The position numbers were made by a program, and so were the translations under genes. From Stutzerimonas azotifigens (GTDB lineage: Bacteria > Pseudomonadota > Gammaproteobacteria > Pseudomonadales > Pseudomonadaceae): a stretch of 64,000 bases of DNA. The notes below the pieces were generated by a model. It did not search any database, was not told where the DNA came from, and saw only the letters and a program-made list of their open reading frames with translations. The DNA is taken from NCBI RefSeq assembly GCF_013522725.1, contig NZ_JAAMRF010000004.1:62001-126000 (forward strand). The letters are read 5' to 3'. Positions 12,719 through 22,638 of this stretch are shown here, in pieces; positions within the stretch are counted from its first letter, which is position 1; each line of letters opens with the position of its first letter.

Positions 12719-12766
12719 GCTGGTAGCTGGTAGCTGGTAGCTGGTAGCTGGTAGCTGGTAGCTGGT
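12718..12766 (+). repeat. Heptamer tandem repeat, seven copies of AGCTGGT
   Basis: Seven perfect, uninterrupted copies of the 7-base unit AGCTGGT begin at the last base of the sltB3 stop codon and end at 12766, followed by AGGC. The tract lies between convergent genes (sltB3 and lipA) and encodes nothing. Such a perfect short repeat is expected to vary in copy number by slippage. Confidence 0.97.
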
Positions 12767-12804
12767 AGGCGAGTCTTGGGTGCCACTCGGTGTTGGTTAA
12801 TCAC

Positions 12805-12838
12805 CGCTTTTACTTGCCGCTTGCGGCTTGTAGCCCAC
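12805..12838. repeat. Dispersed intergenic element, copy A (core GGCTTGTAGCC)
   Basis: Contains GGCTTGTAGCC at 12825-12835, preceded by CTTGCCGCTTGC. The same 11-mer occurs in reverse complement at 53655-53665, and a one-mismatch copy at 43313-43323. All three lie between genes. This copy directly precedes the lipA terminator. Confidence 0.5.
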
Positions 12839-12866
12839 AAAAAAGGCGACCCCAGGGTCGCCTTTT
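12839..12866 (-). terminator. Intrinsic terminator of lipA
   Basis: Stem GGCGACCC/GGGTCGCC (12845-12852 with 12855-12862) flanked by A and T runs. On the minus strand it ends in TTTTTT and sits 14 bases beyond the lipA stop, closing the long mrdA-lipA run. Confidence 0.88.
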
Positions 12867-12879
12867 CATTGCGCGTCGA

Positions 12880-13854
12880 TCAGATGATCTTGTTGCCATG
12901 CGCCTGCTGGTCGGCATGGTAGGACGAGCGTACCAGCGGTCCCGAGGCCACATTCTTGAAGCCCATCTGCTCGCCCTGCTCGGCGAACCAGGCAAAGGTG
13001 TCCGGGTGGACGAAGCGCTGAACCGGCAGGTGGTTACGCGACGGTTGCAGGTATTGGCCGAGGGTCAGCATGTCGATGTCATGCTCGCGCATGCGTTGCA
13101 TGACTTCGATGACTTCCTCGTCGGTCTCGCCGAGGCCGAGCATCAGGCCCGACTTGGTCGGTACGTGCGGGACCATTTGCTTGAATTTCTGCAGCAGATC
13201 CAGCGACCACTCGAAATCCGAACCGGGGCGCGACGACTTGTACAGCCGCGGTACCGTCTCGAGGTTATGGTTGAAGACGTCCGGCGGCTCGGCCGCGGTG
13301 ATTTCAAGCGCAACGTCCATCCGCCCACGGTAATCGGGCACCAGCGTCTCGAGCTGGATGCCCGGACTCAGAAGACGGATCTCACGCAGGCAGTCAGCAA
13401 AATGCTGGGCGCCACCATCACGCAGGTCGTCGCGGTCCACCGAGGTGATCACCACGTACTTCAAGCGCAGGTCGGCGATGGCCACCGCGAGGTTCTTCGG
13501 CTCGTCCGGGTCTAGTGCGTTCGGCCGGCCATGGCCAACGTCGCAGAACGGGCAGCGACGGGTGCAGATGTCACCCATGATCATGAAGGTAGCGGTGCCG
13601 CCAGAGAAGCACTCGCCCAGGTTCGGGCAGGACGCTTCCTCGCAGACGCTGTGCAGCTTGTGCTTGCGCAGCAGTTGCTTGATGCGGTCGACCTCGGGGG
13701 ATACCGGAATGCGGACGCGGATCCAATCGGGCTTCTTCGGCAATTCCTCGGTGGGAATGATCTTCACCGGAATGCGGGCGACCTTCTCGGCCCCGCGCAG
13801 TTTGACGCCGGCTTCCACTTTCGCGGGGCGCTTGTCCACGGTTTCCACTGTCAT
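12880..13854 (-). CDS. lipA: Lipoyl synthase
   Basis: Radical-SAM enzyme that inserts two sulfurs into octanoyl groups on lipoyl domains, 324 residues. Both clusters' cysteine motifs are visible: the auxiliary [12 protein letters not shown] and the radical-SAM [10 protein letters not shown]. The C-terminal RSSYHADQQ contains the conserved serine that ligates the auxiliary cluster. Its ATG overlaps the lipB stop (ATGA), so the two are translationally coupled in the order lipB-lipA. The intrinsic terminator lies just after the stop. Confidence 0.97.
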   Translation of the reverse strand: MTVETVDKRPAKVEAGVKLRGAEKVARIPVKIIPTEELPKKPDWIRVRIPVSPEVDRIKQLLRKHKLHSVCEEASCPNLGECFSGGTATFMIMGDICTRRCPFCDVGHGRPNALDPDEPKNLAVAIADLRLKYVVITSVDRDDLRDGGAQHFADCLREIRLLSPGIQLETLVPDYRGRMDVALEITAAEPPDVFNHNLETVPRLYKSSRPGSDFEWSLDLLQKFKQMVPHVPTKSGLMLGLGETDEEVIEVMQRMREHDIDMLTLGQYLQPSRNHLPVQRFVHPDTFAWFAEQGEQMGFKNVASGPLVRSSYHADQQAHGNKII

Positions 13855-14495
13855 AGATTTTCCAGTCCGCCCGTCAGGGTCTTCTGTTCAGCGTAGCCGA
13901 GCTGCCGCACTAGCTGCTCGCGCAGCCGCTGACACACTTCGGCGAAATCGACCGGCCCGGCCAGGTCGCGCAATTGGGTCATCGCCAGTCCTGCGTATCC
14001 ACAGGGATTGATGCGCCGGAAAGGCTCCATGTCCATGTCGACGTTCAGCGCCAGGCCATGAAAGGAGCGTCCGTTGCGAATGCGCAGACCCAGCGAGGCG
14101 ATCTTCGCACCGCCTACATAGACGCCCGGTGCATCGGGACGGGCCACAGCCTCGATATCATATTCAGCGAGAAGGGCGATCAGGCTTTGCTCGATACGGC
14201 TGACCAACTCACGCACGCCGATACCCAGGCGGCGCACGTCGAGCATCAGGTAGCCAACCAGTTGGCCGGGCCCATGATAGGTCACCTGGCCGCCACGATC
14301 GACCTGCACGACCGGGATATCTCCGGGAAACAGCAGATGCTCGGCCTTGCCGGCCTGGCCTTGAGTGAATACCGGCGGATGCTGGAGCAACCAGAGTTCG
14401 TCGCGAGTATCGGGCCCGCGGGTGTTGGTGAAATGCTGCATCGCCTGCCAGGTCGGCTCGTAGTCCACCAGGCCGAGCTCGCGCACCGCGATCAT
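13851..14495 (-). CDS. lipB: Octanoyl-[ACP]:protein N-octanoyltransferase
   Basis: Transfers octanoyl from ACP to lipoyl domains, giving the substrate of LipA; 214 residues. Family motifs are [45 protein letters not shown] and the catalytic cysteine in [11 protein letters not shown] 14495 gives the conserved opening [19 protein letters not shown]; the frame is open further upstream only across the preceding gene. It overlaps both the ybeD-like stop (TGATG) and the lipA start (ATGA). Confidence 0.96.
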   Translation of the reverse strand: MIAVRELGLVDYEPTWQAMQHFTNTRGPDTRDELWLLQHPPVFTQGQAGKAEHLLFPGDIPVVQVDRGGQVTYHGPGQLVGYLMLDVRRLGIGVRELVSRIEQSLIALLAEYDIEAVARPDAPGVYVGGAKIASLGLRIRNGRSFHGLALNVDMDMEPFRRINPCGYAGLAMTQLRDLAGPVDFAEVCQRLREQLVRQLGYAEQKTLTGGLENL

Positions 14496-14773
14496 CAGAG
14501 CACCATGTGGACGCGGCCAGTGGCGCGCAGGTCGACATGGATGGCCTGCAGCTGCTCGACGCCAGTCGCGGTGATCAGCACCTGCACGGACAAGAAACGA
14601 CCGTTGCGGCTGTCGCGCATGACCAGGGTGGAGGCGTCCAGATCCGGCGCGTGCCGGCCGATCACCTCGAGGACCAGTTCGCGAAAGCCCTCGCCGGCAT
14701 CGCCGATCACCTTGATCGGGTAGCGCTCGCAGGGAAATTCGATTTTCGGGGCTTGTACGTCGGTATCGGTCAT
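14495..14773 (-). CDS. ybeD: YbeD-like DUF493 protein
   Basis: Small ACT-like ferredoxin-fold protein of 92 residues (DUF493/YbeD). It shows the conserved [27 protein letters not shown] and the C-terminal [11 protein letters not shown]. Its role is unproven; it sits between dacA and lipB in many gammaproteobacteria and is often assumed to act with the lipoate genes. The stop overlaps the lipB start by one base (TGATG). Confidence 0.9.
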   Translation of the reverse strand: MTDTDVQAPKIEFPCERYPIKVIGDAGEGFRELVLEVIGRHAPDLDASTLVMRDSRNGRFLSVQVLITATGVEQLQAIHVDLRATGRVHMVL

Positions 14774-14843
14774 GGCTCTCAGGCGGACTCGTGATCCGCA
14801 TGCGCGCCCGGCCCGGTCGGCCAGGGCGCGCGCAAGGAAATGA

Positions 14844-16007
14844 TCAGTTGAACAGGCCGAAGAAGAACAGCCGCAGACTGTCCCAGAGGCGACGGAACAA
14901 CCCGCCCTCTTCGACTGCTTCCAGCGCGATCAGGTCGGTGCTCTGCACCACCTCGTCGCCCAGCTTCACTTCGACCTTGCCGATCACATCGCCTGCGGCG
15001 ATCGGCGCAGTCAGCTGCGGATTGATGTTCATGCTCGCAGCCAGCTTTTCCAGCTGTCCTTTCGGCAAGGTCATGGTCAGGTCCTGGGCCAGGCCGGCCT
15101 TGACCTTGTCCTGCTCACCCTTCCAGACCTGTGCCTGGGCAAGCTCGGTGCCCTGCTTGTAGAACGTGCGGGTTTCGAAGAAGCGGAAGCCGTAGGTCAG
15201 CAGCTTCTGCACCTCGGCTGCCCGCGCCTGCTCGCTGACGGTTCCGAAGACTACCGCGATCAAGCGCATGCCGTCGCGCACGGCCGAAGCCACCAGGCAG
15301 TAGCCGGCTTCTTCGGTATGGCCGGTCTTCAGGCCATCGACCGTCTTGTCGCGCCACAGCAGCAGGTTGCGGTTCGGCTGCTTGATGCCATTCCAGAAGA
15401 ATTCCTTCTGGGCGTAGATGGCGTAGTGGGCCTGATCTTCATAGATGATCGCCCGCGCCAGCTTGGCCATGTCGCTGGCCGACGAATAATGCTCGGCGTG
15501 CGGCCAGCCAGTTGCGTTGACGAAGTGGGTGTTGGACAGGCCCAGGCGTTGCGCGTGGGAGTTCATCATGTCGGCGAAGCCTTCCTCGCTACCGGCGATG
15601 TGCTCCGCGATCGCGACGCTGGCGTCGTTGCCTGACTGGATGATGATGCCATGCAGCAGGTCGTCGACCGACACCTCCTTGCCAACCTCGATGAACATCT
15701 TCGAGCCGCCCATGCGCCAGGCCTTCTCGCTGATGCGCACCATGTCGCTTTCCTTGATCTGCCCGCGGTTGATCTCCAGCGTGGCGATATAGGCGGTCAT
15801 CAGCTTGGTCAGGCTCGCCGGCGGCAGGCGTTCGTCACCATTGGTCTCGACCAGCACCTGACCGCTGGCGGCATCCATCAGGACATAGGACTTAGCCGCC
15901 AGTTGCGGCGCGGCAGGCATGACGGGCTCGGCTGCCGAGGCCAGAGCGGAGTTCAGCAACAGGGTGGCAGGCAAAAGAAAGCGGCGCGCTAAGGTGGTGA
16001 TATTCAT
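14844..16007 (-). CDS. dacA: D-alanyl-D-alanine carboxypeptidase (PBP5/6 type)
   Basis: Class C low-molecular-mass PBP that trims the terminal D-Ala from peptidoglycan stem peptides. It has 387 residues with a cleavable signal (ALASAA), S65-L-T-K68, S125-G-N127 and KTG (LKTGHT). The beta-rich C-terminal domain is followed by an amphipathic aromatic anchor ([14 protein letters not shown]) typical of PBP5/6. ATG 16007 is preferred over an upstream in-frame ATG at 16031: it gives a proper signal peptide and follows GAGAGACGG. It lies 53 bases downstream of rlpA. Confidence 0.95.
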   Translation of the reverse strand: MNITTLARRFLLPATLLLNSALASAAEPVMPAAPQLAAKSYVLMDAASGQVLVETNGDERLPPASLTKLMTAYIATLEINRGQIKESDMVRISEKAWRMGGSKMFIEVGKEVSVDDLLHGIIIQSGNDASVAIAEHIAGSEEGFADMMNSHAQRLGLSNTHFVNATGWPHAEHYSSASDMAKLARAIIYEDQAHYAIYAQKEFFWNGIKQPNRNLLLWRDKTVDGLKTGHTEEAGYCLVASAVRDGMRLIAVVFGTVSEQARAAEVQKLLTYGFRFFETRTFYKQGTELAQAQVWKGEQDKVKAGLAQDLTMTLPKGQLEKLAASMNINPQLTAPIAAGDVIGKVEVKLGDEVVQSTDLIALEAVEEGGLFRRLWDSLRLFFFGLFN

Positions 16008-16060
16008 CCGTCTCTCAAGGTAGTTGGGCAAACGGGCCCTCGTGGGGCCGCAGGTTGATT

Positions 16061-17068
16061 TTAATCCGGCTGGACCCGGCGTGGCTGGCCCAGATTGGCC
16101 AAGCGTACGCTCTCTTCCAGTTGCGTTGCCTCATCCGGCGTTTCGATCGGTCCGAGTCGCACCCGGTGCAGAACCTGCTGGTTGTGCGTCACTGAGCTGA
16201 TGAATACCGGGGCACTCACCATGCTGCTCAGCTTGGACTTGAGCAGCTCTGCAGCGTCCGGATTGGCGAAGGCGCCAACTTGGAGAAACAGGCCAGAGAC
16301 TGCGACTGAAGCGTTTTTTTTTGAGTCGATTTGAGCAGGTACTACCGCGGCGGCGTGCTGCGCTGGCGGCGGCGTGTACTTCTCGACCGGCTGGGTCATC
16401 GAGGCGGTCAGCGGCGGCTGGGTCGCCACCTTTTGCGGCTGCGCCAGCACCATCGGTACCGGGCGGCCTTGCTGGGCCCACCACTCGGCCGGATCGATCC
16501 CTTCGACCTTCACTTTAGCGGTGCCGCTCTCGGCGTAGCCGAGCTTCTTGGCCGCGGCGAAGGACAGGTCGATGATGCGATCGGAGTAGAAAGGTCCGCG
16601 ATCGTTCACACGCAATATCACGCTTTTTCCGTTTTCCAGGCTGGTGACCTTCACGTAGCTGGGCAAGGGCAACGTTTTGTGCGCCGCGCTCATGCCGTAG
16701 AGATCGTATTTCTCGCCGTTGGCCGTGGCCTGACCATGGAACTTAGTGCCGTACCAGGAGGCCGTGCCGGTGGCCGAATAGCGACGGCCGTCCGGAATCG
16801 GATAGTAGGTCTGGCCAAGCACCGTGTAGGGGTTGGCCTTCACCGGACCATAGTGCGGCATGGGGGTGGCATCGGGAATGCGCGATACGTCGACGTCCCA
16901 CCAGGGCGCGCCGTCCTTGCTCGGCCGGGAGTAATCGATCGGGCCGCTGATTCCGCTGGAGGCAGAAGGCGCCGGGCTTTGCGGTGCGCGGCCGGATGAA
17001 CAGCTGGCCAGCAGCACGACGCTGGTACCGAGCGCGACGAGGTGCAACACGGTGCGTGCAACCATCAT
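16061..17068 (-). CDS. rlpA: Septal-ring lytic transglycosylase RlpA
   Basis: Outer-membrane lipoprotein, 335 residues, that in P. aeruginosa cleaves denuded glycan strands at division sites. Lipobox LLASC, a double-psi beta-barrel domain (GTASWYGTKFHGQATANGEKYD, with the catalytic-region HKTLPLPSYVKVT and NDRGPF), a Pro/Gln-rich linker and a C-terminal SPOR domain (about 255-335) that binds denuded peptidoglycan. The start overlaps the mltB stop (ATGA). A run of seven Ts on the + strand near 16315 encodes the lysines just before the SPOR domain. Confidence 0.95.
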   Translation of the reverse strand: MMVARTVLHLVALGTSVVLLASCSSGRAPQSPAPSASSGISGPIDYSRPSKDGAPWWDVDVSRIPDATPMPHYGPVKANPYTVLGQTYYPIPDGRRYSATGTASWYGTKFHGQATANGEKYDLYGMSAAHKTLPLPSYVKVTSLENGKSVILRVNDRGPFYSDRIIDLSFAAAKKLGYAESGTAKVKVEGIDPAEWWAQQGRPVPMVLAQPQKVATQPPLTASMTQPVEKYTPPPAQHAAAVVPAQIDSKKNASVAVSGLFLQVGAFANPDAAELLKSKLSSMVSAPVFISSVTHNQQVLHRVRLGPIETPDEATQLEESVRLANLGQPRRVQPD

Positions 17069-18084
17069 TGTTCTCCACGCGCATCGGCGAGACGCTGGGA
17101 CAGCTGGTGAACCGCCATCGCGTACATCACGCTGCGGTTGTAACGGGTGATGACGTAGAAATTCGGCAAGCCGACCCAGTACTCATCGCCCTCGGCACCT
17201 TCCAGCCTGAAGGCGGTGACACGTGTTTCGGTCGGTACGGCACTCTCGGTATGCCAGCCCAGCTCGGCGAGCTCGCCGGCATTCTTGGCCGACTCGAGCC
17301 CTTCGGTCAGACCTTCTTCGAAGCGCTCTCCGCTGACCTTGGCCCGCGCCACCACGGACTCGCCTGCTTTCCAGCCGTGCTGCTTGAAATAGCTGGCCAC
17401 GCTGCCGATCGCATCGACCGGATTGTTCCAGATGTCGATACGACCATCGCCGTCGAAATCCACGGCATAGGCGCGAAAGCTCGAAGGCATGAACTGCGGC
17501 AGGCCCATGGCACCGGCATAGGAGCCTTTGAGGGCCAGCGGGTCGACCTGCTCCTCGCGCACCAGCAGCAGGAACTCCTTGAGCTGCTGACGGAAGAAAG
17601 GCTGACGCGGCGGGTAGTCGAAGCCGAGGGTGGAGAGCGCATCGATGACGCGGTAGCTGCCGGTGTTGCGCCCGTAGAAGGTCTCGACGCCGATGATCGC
17701 GACGATCACTTCGGCGGGAACGCCATATTCGGTCTCGGCGCGGCTGAGCGCCTCCTCGTGCTGGCGCCAGAAATCGACGCCCTGGGCGATGCGCGAATCG
17801 GTGATGAAGATCGGGCGGTATTCCTTCCAGGGCTTGGTGCGTTCGGCCGGCCGGGAGATCGCATCGAGGATCGCCTGCTTGCGCTCGGCCTGCTTGAACA
17901 GGTCGCCCAGCTGTTCGCCGGCGAAGCCGTAATCGCGGGTCATCTCCTCGATGAACTCGGAAACCTTCGCGCCTTCGTAATCGGCCGCCAGGGTTGGCTG
18001 GGCGACGGCCGCGACAGCGGCAACCCCCAGGGCGCGTGCGACACGAGACATCCAGCTACGCGGTAATGTGGTCAACTGATTCAC
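17065..18084 (-). CDS. mltB: Lytic murein transglycosylase B (SltB1/MltB)
   Basis: SLT_2-family lytic transglycosylase of 339 residues. Motifs: IIGVETFYGRNTG (catalytic Glu), GSYAGAMGLPQFMPSSF, VDFDGDGRIDIWNN, and the C-terminal NFYVITRYNRSVMYAMAV. There is a cleavable signal peptide ending near QPTLAA without a lipobox, so it is probably soluble periplasmic or membrane-anchored by the uncut signal. GTG 18084 is chosen, five bases after the rodA stop; ATG 18051 (MSRVARALG) is an alternative. It lies in the elongation operon between rodA and rlpA. Confidence 0.92.
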   Translation of the reverse strand: MNQLTTLPRSWMSRVARALGVAAVAAVAQPTLAADYEGAKVSEFIEEMTRDYGFAGEQLGDLFKQAERKQAILDAISRPAERTKPWKEYRPIFITDSRIAQGVDFWRQHEEALSRAETEYGVPAEVIVAIIGVETFYGRNTGSYRVIDALSTLGFDYPPRQPFFRQQLKEFLLLVREEQVDPLALKGSYAGAMGLPQFMPSSFRAYAVDFDGDGRIDIWNNPVDAIGSVASYFKQHGWKAGESVVARAKVSGERFEEGLTEGLESAKNAGELAELGWHTESAVPTETRVTAFRLEGAEGDEYWVGLPNFYVITRYNRSVMYAMAVHQLSQRLADARGEQ

Positions 18085-18089
18085 TCTTA

Positions 18090-19235
18090 TCAAACCTGTG
18101 CGATCCACTTGCGATGGGTGTGGATCGACATCAAAACCCCGAACCCTGCCAGCAGGGTCACCAACGATGTGCCACCGTAACTGATGAACGGCAGCGGCAC
18201 GCCCACCACGGGCAACAATCCGCTGACCATACCGATGTTGACGAAGACGTAAACAAAGAACGTCATGGTCAGCGCACCGGCAAGCAATTTGCCGAACAAG
18301 GTCTGCGCTTGCAAGGTAATGACCAGGCCGCGCGCGATCAGCAGCAGGTAGACCAGCAACAGCAGACAGACCCCGACCATGCCGAACTCCTCGGCAAGGA
18401 CCGCAATGATAAAGTCCGTATGGCTTTCGGGCAAAAAATCCAGGTGCGATTGTGTACCAAGAAGCCACCCCTTGCCGAATACGCCCCCCGAACCGATGGC
18501 CGCCTTCGACTGAATGATGTTCCAGCCGGTACCCAGCGGATCGCTTTCCGGATCGAGAAAGGTCAGCACCCGCTGCTTCTGATACTCGCGCAACACGAAG
18601 AACCACATTGCCACCGCGATCGGCACCACCGCCGCGACCGCACTGATGATCCAGCGCCAGCGCAGACCGCCGATGAACAGCACGAAGGCGCCGGAGGCCA
18701 GAATCAACAGAGAGGTGCCCAGATCCGGCTGTGCAAGGATCAGCACCCAGGGAACCGCCACCAGCGCCAGCCCGACCGCGGTGTGCTTGATGTTGGGCGG
18801 CAGGCTGCGCTTGGACAGGTACCAGGCGATGGTCGCGGGCATGATGATCTTCATGAACTCCGACGGCTGGAAGCGGATCACTCCTGGAATGTTGATCCAG
18901 CGCGTCGCCCCCATCGCGTTGTGACCCATGACATCCACCACCACCAGCAGCGCAACGCCAACGACGTAGGCCAACGGCACCCAGCGCGCCATGAAACGCG
19001 GCTCGAGCTGCGCGATGATGATCATCCCTACCAGCCCGATGCCGAAGGAAATCGCTTGTTTGGTGACCAAGTCCCAGCTCTTCCCGCTCGCCGAATAGAG
19101 CACCGTCAGCCCGACGGCACCGAGAATCAGCAGAAGGATCAGCAGCTGCCCGTCGATATGCAGTCGGTGCAGGAAGCTGGCACGCCGACGCAGCACGTCT
19201 TCGTTGGACAGGTTACGGTCGAAATTGCCATTCAT
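18090..19235 (-). CDS. rodA: Peptidoglycan glycosyltransferase RodA
   Basis: SEDS-family polymerase that works with PBP2 in lateral-wall synthesis, 381 residues with about ten membrane segments. SEDS motifs: VIRFQPSEFMK, LAQPDLGTS, TDFIIAVLAEEFG (catalytic-loop Asp region) and VGVPLPFISYGGTS near the C-terminus. The start overlaps the mrdA stop (TGATG), which couples production of the two partner enzymes. Confidence 0.97.
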   Translation of the reverse strand: MNGNFDRNLSNEDVLRRRASFLHRLHIDGQLLILLLILGAVGLTVLYSASGKSWDLVTKQAISFGIGLVGMIIIAQLEPRFMARWVPLAYVVGVALLVVVDVMGHNAMGATRWINIPGVIRFQPSEFMKIIMPATIAWYLSKRSLPPNIKHTAVGLALVAVPWVLILAQPDLGTSLLILASGAFVLFIGGLRWRWIISAVAAVVPIAVAMWFFVLREYQKQRVLTFLDPESDPLGTGWNIIQSKAAIGSGGVFGKGWLLGTQSHLDFLPESHTDFIIAVLAEEFGMVGVCLLLLVYLLLIARGLVITLQAQTLFGKLLAGALTMTFFVYVFVNIGMVSGLLPVVGVPLPFISYGGTSLVTLLAGFGVLMSIHTHRKWIAQV

Positions 19236-21121
19236 CAGGGGTGCACCTCCGCACTGATCGGAGGCTGGAACTCTGGCTTGAGCTGGCCGTTCTCATCGAG
19301 CAACCACGCATCCATGACCTTTTTCACGACCGGCGCGGCGACACCCGAGCCGGACTCACCGTTCTCCACCATCACCGCGACGACGATCTGCGGATTGTCC
19401 GCAGGCGCAAAGCCGACGAACAGCGCGTGGTCGCGATGGCGCTCGTTGAGCTTCTTGCTGTCGTACTTCTCGCCCTGCTTGATGGCCACCACTTGCGCCG
19501 TACCGCTCTTGCCGGCGATGCGGTAGACCGCGGTGTCGCCGACCTTCTTGGCGGTACCGCGCGGCCCATGCATGACCTGCTCCATGCCACGCCGTGAATA
19601 GTCCCAGAAGCGCGTATCGCGCAGTTCTATATCAGGCATCGGTTCCGGATCGTGCGGCGGCGATCCGTCGATGGTGCGTGCCAGGTGCGGGCGAATCCAC
19701 TTGCCCTTGCTGGCGATCAGGGCAGTGGCCTGCGCAAGCTGCAGCGGCGTGACCTGCATGTACCCCTGGCCGATGCCGAGGATCACCGTCTCGCCGGGAT
19801 ACCAAGGCTGGCGATAGCGGGCGCGCTTCCATTCACGCGACGGCATCAGGCCGGCGGTTTCCTCGAACATGTCCAGCGCGACCCGCTGACCGAGACCGAA
19901 GCGGGTCATGTAATCGTGCATGCGGTCGATGCCCATCTTGTGGGCCATGTCGTAGAAGTAGGTGTCGTTGGAGCGGGCAATCGCATATTCCAGATCCACC
20001 CAGCCATCCCCGCTGCGGTTCCAGTTCCGGTACTTGTGGCTGACGTTCGGCAGCTGGAAGAAGCCCGGATCGTATACACGGGTTGTCGGCGTGACGACGC
20101 CGGAATCCAGTCCGGCGATCGCCATCATCGGCTTGATCGTCGAACCGGGCGGATAGAGCCCACGCAATACGCGGTTGTAGAGCGGGCGGTCGATGGAATC
20201 GCGCAGCTCGGCGTAAGCCTTGAAGCTGATCCCGGTGACGAACAGGTTGGGGTTGAAACTCGGCTGGCTGACCATCGCCAGCACCTCGCCCGTACTGGGC
20301 TGCAACGCGACCACCGCGCCTCGGCGACCGGCCAGCGCCTCCTCGGCTGCTTCCTGCAGATCCAGATCCAGGGTTAGGGTCAGGTCCTGCCCGGGCACCG
20401 GATCGGTGCGTTTGAGCACGCGCAGGACGCGACCGCGGGCATTGGTTTCGACTTCCTCGTAGCCCACCTCGCCATGCAGTGCATCCTCGTAGAACTTCTC
20501 GATGCCGGTCTTGCCGATGTGGTGCGTGCCGCTGTAATTGATCGGGTCGAGGGCCTTGAGCTCGGCTTCGTTGATGCGCCCGACGTAACCGACCGAATGG
20601 GCGAAGTGCTCGCCCTGCGGATAGTGGCGCACCAGCTGCGCAGAGACCTCGACACCCGGCAGGCGGAACTGGTTGACCGCCACCAGGGCGATCTGCTCTT
20701 CGGACAGCTCGAAGAGGATCGGCACCGGCTCGAACGGGCGGCGCCCCTGCAGCACCCGTTTCTCGAACAGACCGCGCTCCTCGGGGGAGAGGTGCAGCAC
20801 CTCGACCACCGTATCCAGCACCTGCCGCCAGTCTCCAGCGCGCTCGCGGGTCACCGTCAGGCTGAAGCTCGGGCGGTTGTCGGCGATGATCCGCCCATCA
20901 CGGTCATAGATCAGTCCGCGGGTCGGCGGGATCGGTTGCACATGCACCCGGTTGTTTTCCGAAAGCGTCGAGTGGTGCTGGTACTGCACGACCTGCAGGT
21001 AATACATGCGGGCAATCAGCACCAGCATCAGCAGCAGCACCACGACGATGCCCACAAGCACCCGCCGACGCACCAGGCGGGCGTCCTTTTCGTGGTCCTT
21101 GAGGGGAATCGGCTGCGGCAT
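19235..21121 (-). CDS. mrdA: Penicillin-binding protein 2 (transpeptidase)
   Basis: Class B PBP of the elongasome, 628 residues. One N-terminal membrane helix (about 20-40), a pedestal domain, then the transpeptidase domain with the nucleophile S327 in PPGSTIKPMM, SxN as RSNDTYFYD, and KSGTAQVV. Lies 20 bases after rlmH and overlaps rodA by one base. Beta-lactams such as mecillinam act on this protein in other species. Confidence 0.97.
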   Translation of the reverse strand: MPQPIPLKDHEKDARLVRRRVLVGIVVVLLLMLVLIARMYYLQVVQYQHHSTLSENNRVHVQPIPPTRGLIYDRDGRIIADNRPSFSLTVTRERAGDWRQVLDTVVEVLHLSPEERGLFEKRVLQGRRPFEPVPILFELSEEQIALVAVNQFRLPGVEVSAQLVRHYPQGEHFAHSVGYVGRINEAELKALDPINYSGTHHIGKTGIEKFYEDALHGEVGYEEVETNARGRVLRVLKRTDPVPGQDLTLTLDLDLQEAAEEALAGRRGAVVALQPSTGEVLAMVSQPSFNPNLFVTGISFKAYAELRDSIDRPLYNRVLRGLYPPGSTIKPMMAIAGLDSGVVTPTTRVYDPGFFQLPNVSHKYRNWNRSGDGWVDLEYAIARSNDTYFYDMAHKMGIDRMHDYMTRFGLGQRVALDMFEETAGLMPSREWKRARYRQPWYPGETVILGIGQGYMQVTPLQLAQATALIASKGKWIRPHLARTIDGSPPHDPEPMPDIELRDTRFWDYSRRGMEQVMHGPRGTAKKVGDTAVYRIAGKSGTAQVVAIKQGEKYDSKKLNERHRDHALFVGFAPADNPQIVVAVMVENGESGSGVAAPVVKKVMDAWLLDENGQLKPEFQPPISAEVHP

Positions 21122-21141
21122 CGGGACTGCTTTGCGAACTG

Positions 21142-21609
21142 CTATTTGTGATAGGGATGACCGGACAAGACCGTCCAGGCACGGTAAATCTGCTCGCCGA
21201 TGAGGATGCGCACCAGCGGATGCGGCAGCGTCAGCGGCGACAGCGACCAGCGTTGCTCGCTGCGTGCGCAGACCTCCGGCGCCAGCCCCTCGGGGCCGCC
21301 AACCATGAGATTGACGGTACGCGCATCGAGCCTCCAGCGCTCGAGCTCGGTCGCCAGTTGCTCCGTGCTCCAGGGCTTGCCCGTGACTTCCAGGGTCACG
21401 ACCCGCTCACCGGGTTGCACGCGCGCCAGCATCGCTTCGCCTTCCTGACGAATCAAGCGCGCTACGTCGGCATTCTTGCCACGGGTGCTCAACGGAATCT
21501 CTACCAACTCGAGACCGAGCTCAGGCGGCATCCGCTTGGCGTACTCCTGCCACCCGTCCTCTACCCAGCGCGGCATCTTCGATCCGACTGCGATCAGCTT
21601 GATGCGCAC
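21142..21609 (-). CDS. rlmH: 23S rRNA (pseudouridine1915-N3) methyltransferase RlmH
   Basis: SPOUT methyltransferase of 155 residues acting on 70S ribosomes. Conserved [13 protein letters not shown], the SAM-site FxGGxEGL equivalent [12 protein letters not shown], and the C-terminal [18 protein letters not shown]...HPYHK. Starts with GTG at 21609, nine bases after the rsfS stop. Conserved neighbour of rsfS and mrdA. Confidence 0.96.
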   Translation of the reverse strand: MRIKLIAVGSKMPRWVEDGWQEYAKRMPPELGLELVEIPLSTRGKNADVARLIRQEGEAMLARVQPGERVVTLEVTGKPWSTEQLATELERWRLDARTVNLMVGGPEGLAPEVCARSEQRWSLSPLTLPHPLVRILIGEQIYRAWTVLSGHPYHK

Positions 21610-21618
21610 GGTCGCGGT

Positions 21619-21978
21619 TTACTCCGGATCGCCCAGATGCTGCGCACGGCTCTGCTCGGCGCCCTGCCACAGGCGCTCGAGGTCGTAGAACTGGCGGGTC
21701 GGGACCTGCATCACGTGAACCACCACGTCGCCGAGGTCTAGCAATGCCCACTCGCCACCGTCCAGGCCTTCGCTACCCAAGGGCCGTACGCCCTGCTCCT
21801 TGACCTTTTCGAGCACGTTCTCGGCCAGGGATTTGACGTGACGGCTCGAGGTGCCGCTGGCGATGACCATGAAATCGGTCACGCTGGTCTTGCCGCGAAC
21901 ATCGATGTTTACGATGTCCTGAGCCTTCAGATCTTCCAGCGCGGCGATTGCCAGCTGGACCAGGGATTCATTTTGCAT
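21619..21978 (-). CDS. rsfS: Ribosomal silencing factor RsfS
   Basis: RsfS/Iojap/YbeB protein of 119 residues, which binds L14 on the 50S subunit and blocks subunit joining in starvation. Family motifs: [28 protein letters not shown] and [16 protein letters not shown]. Lies 15 bases after nadD and just before rlmH, the usual bacterial order. Confidence 0.96.
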   Translation of the reverse strand: MQNESLVQLAIAALEDLKAQDIVNIDVRGKTSVTDFMVIASGTSSRHVKSLAENVLEKVKEQGVRPLGSEGLDGGEWALLDLGDVVVHVMQVPTRQFYDLERLWQGAEQSRAQHLGDPE

Positions 21979-21993
21979 AACGTGAAAACAACC

Positions 21994-22638
21994 TCAGTTC
22001 GGCGCACGGTACAGTCCGTGCGCATTGATATAGGCCAGTACGGCGTCGGGGACCAGGAATCGGACCGACCTGCCACTGGCGAGAAGCTGGCGAATCTGCG
22101 TGGCGGACACTTCCAGCGGCGTTTGCCAGACGAAGGCGATCTGTCCACTGCTGCCCAACAACGCCTGGGGATCGCTGACGCTGCGGCCGGCGAGCAGGTC
22201 GCGCAGCGCTTCGGGGGCCTCCATGTCCGCATCCGGACGCTGCAATACCAGGATATGGCAGTGCTCGAGCAACTCTTCCCAGCGCCGCCAACCCGGCAGA
22301 CCGCAGAAGGCATCCCAGCCGAGCAGCAGGTACAGCCTGTCGTCCGCCGACAGCTCGGCACGCAGCGATTCCAGCGTGTCGATGGTGTAGGACGGCCGGT
22401 CCCGCCCCAACTCGCGCGCATCCACCGTCAGCGGCGGCAGGTCGGCTACCGCGCACTGCACCATCGCCAGACGATCGGCGGCACTGCTGCTGGGCACACC
22501 CCGGTGCGGCGGCTGCGAATTGGGAATCAGGCGCAGCTCGTCCAGAGCGAACTGCTCGGCAACCTCCAGCGCGCCGCGCAGATGGCCGATGTGTACCGGG
22601 TCGAAGGTCCCTCCCAGGACACCAATTCGCCGTCCCAT
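21994..22638 (-). CDS. nadD: Nicotinate-nucleotide adenylyltransferase
   Basis: Forms deamido-NAD from nicotinate mononucleotide and ATP; 214 residues. Nucleotidyltransferase motifs [13 protein letters not shown] (H/TxGH) and the C-terminal signature [21 protein letters not shown] (ISxTxxR) are clear. ATG 22638 overlaps the proA stop (TGATG), and the upstream open frame is only proA read in another phase. Confidence 0.96.
   Translation of the reverse strand: MGRRIGVLGGTFDPVHIGHLRGALEVAEQFALDELRLIPNSQPPHRGVPSSSAADRLAMVQCAVADLPPLTVDARELGRDRPSYTIDTLESLRAELSADDRLYLLLGWDAFCGLPGWRRWEELLEHCHILVLQRPDADMEAPEALRDLLAGRSVSDPQALLGSSGQIAFVWQTPLEVSATQIRQLLASGRSVRFLVPDAVLAYINAHGLYRAPN

Noticed and set aside
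12718-12766. Repeat array considered as CRISPR
   Set aside because: Units are seven bases, contiguous and without spacers; no cas genes in the window.
16315-16325. Run of seven Ts inside rlpA suspected as a frameshift site
   Set aside because: The reading frame passes through it intact and the SPOR domain follows in frame; it encodes lysines (and an adjoining Asn) before the domain.
17994-19526. 510-codon plus-strand frame across rodA and mrdA
   Set aside because: Mirror image of transmembrane codons giving a His/Gln/Arg-rich product; rodA and mrdA are clear on the other strand.
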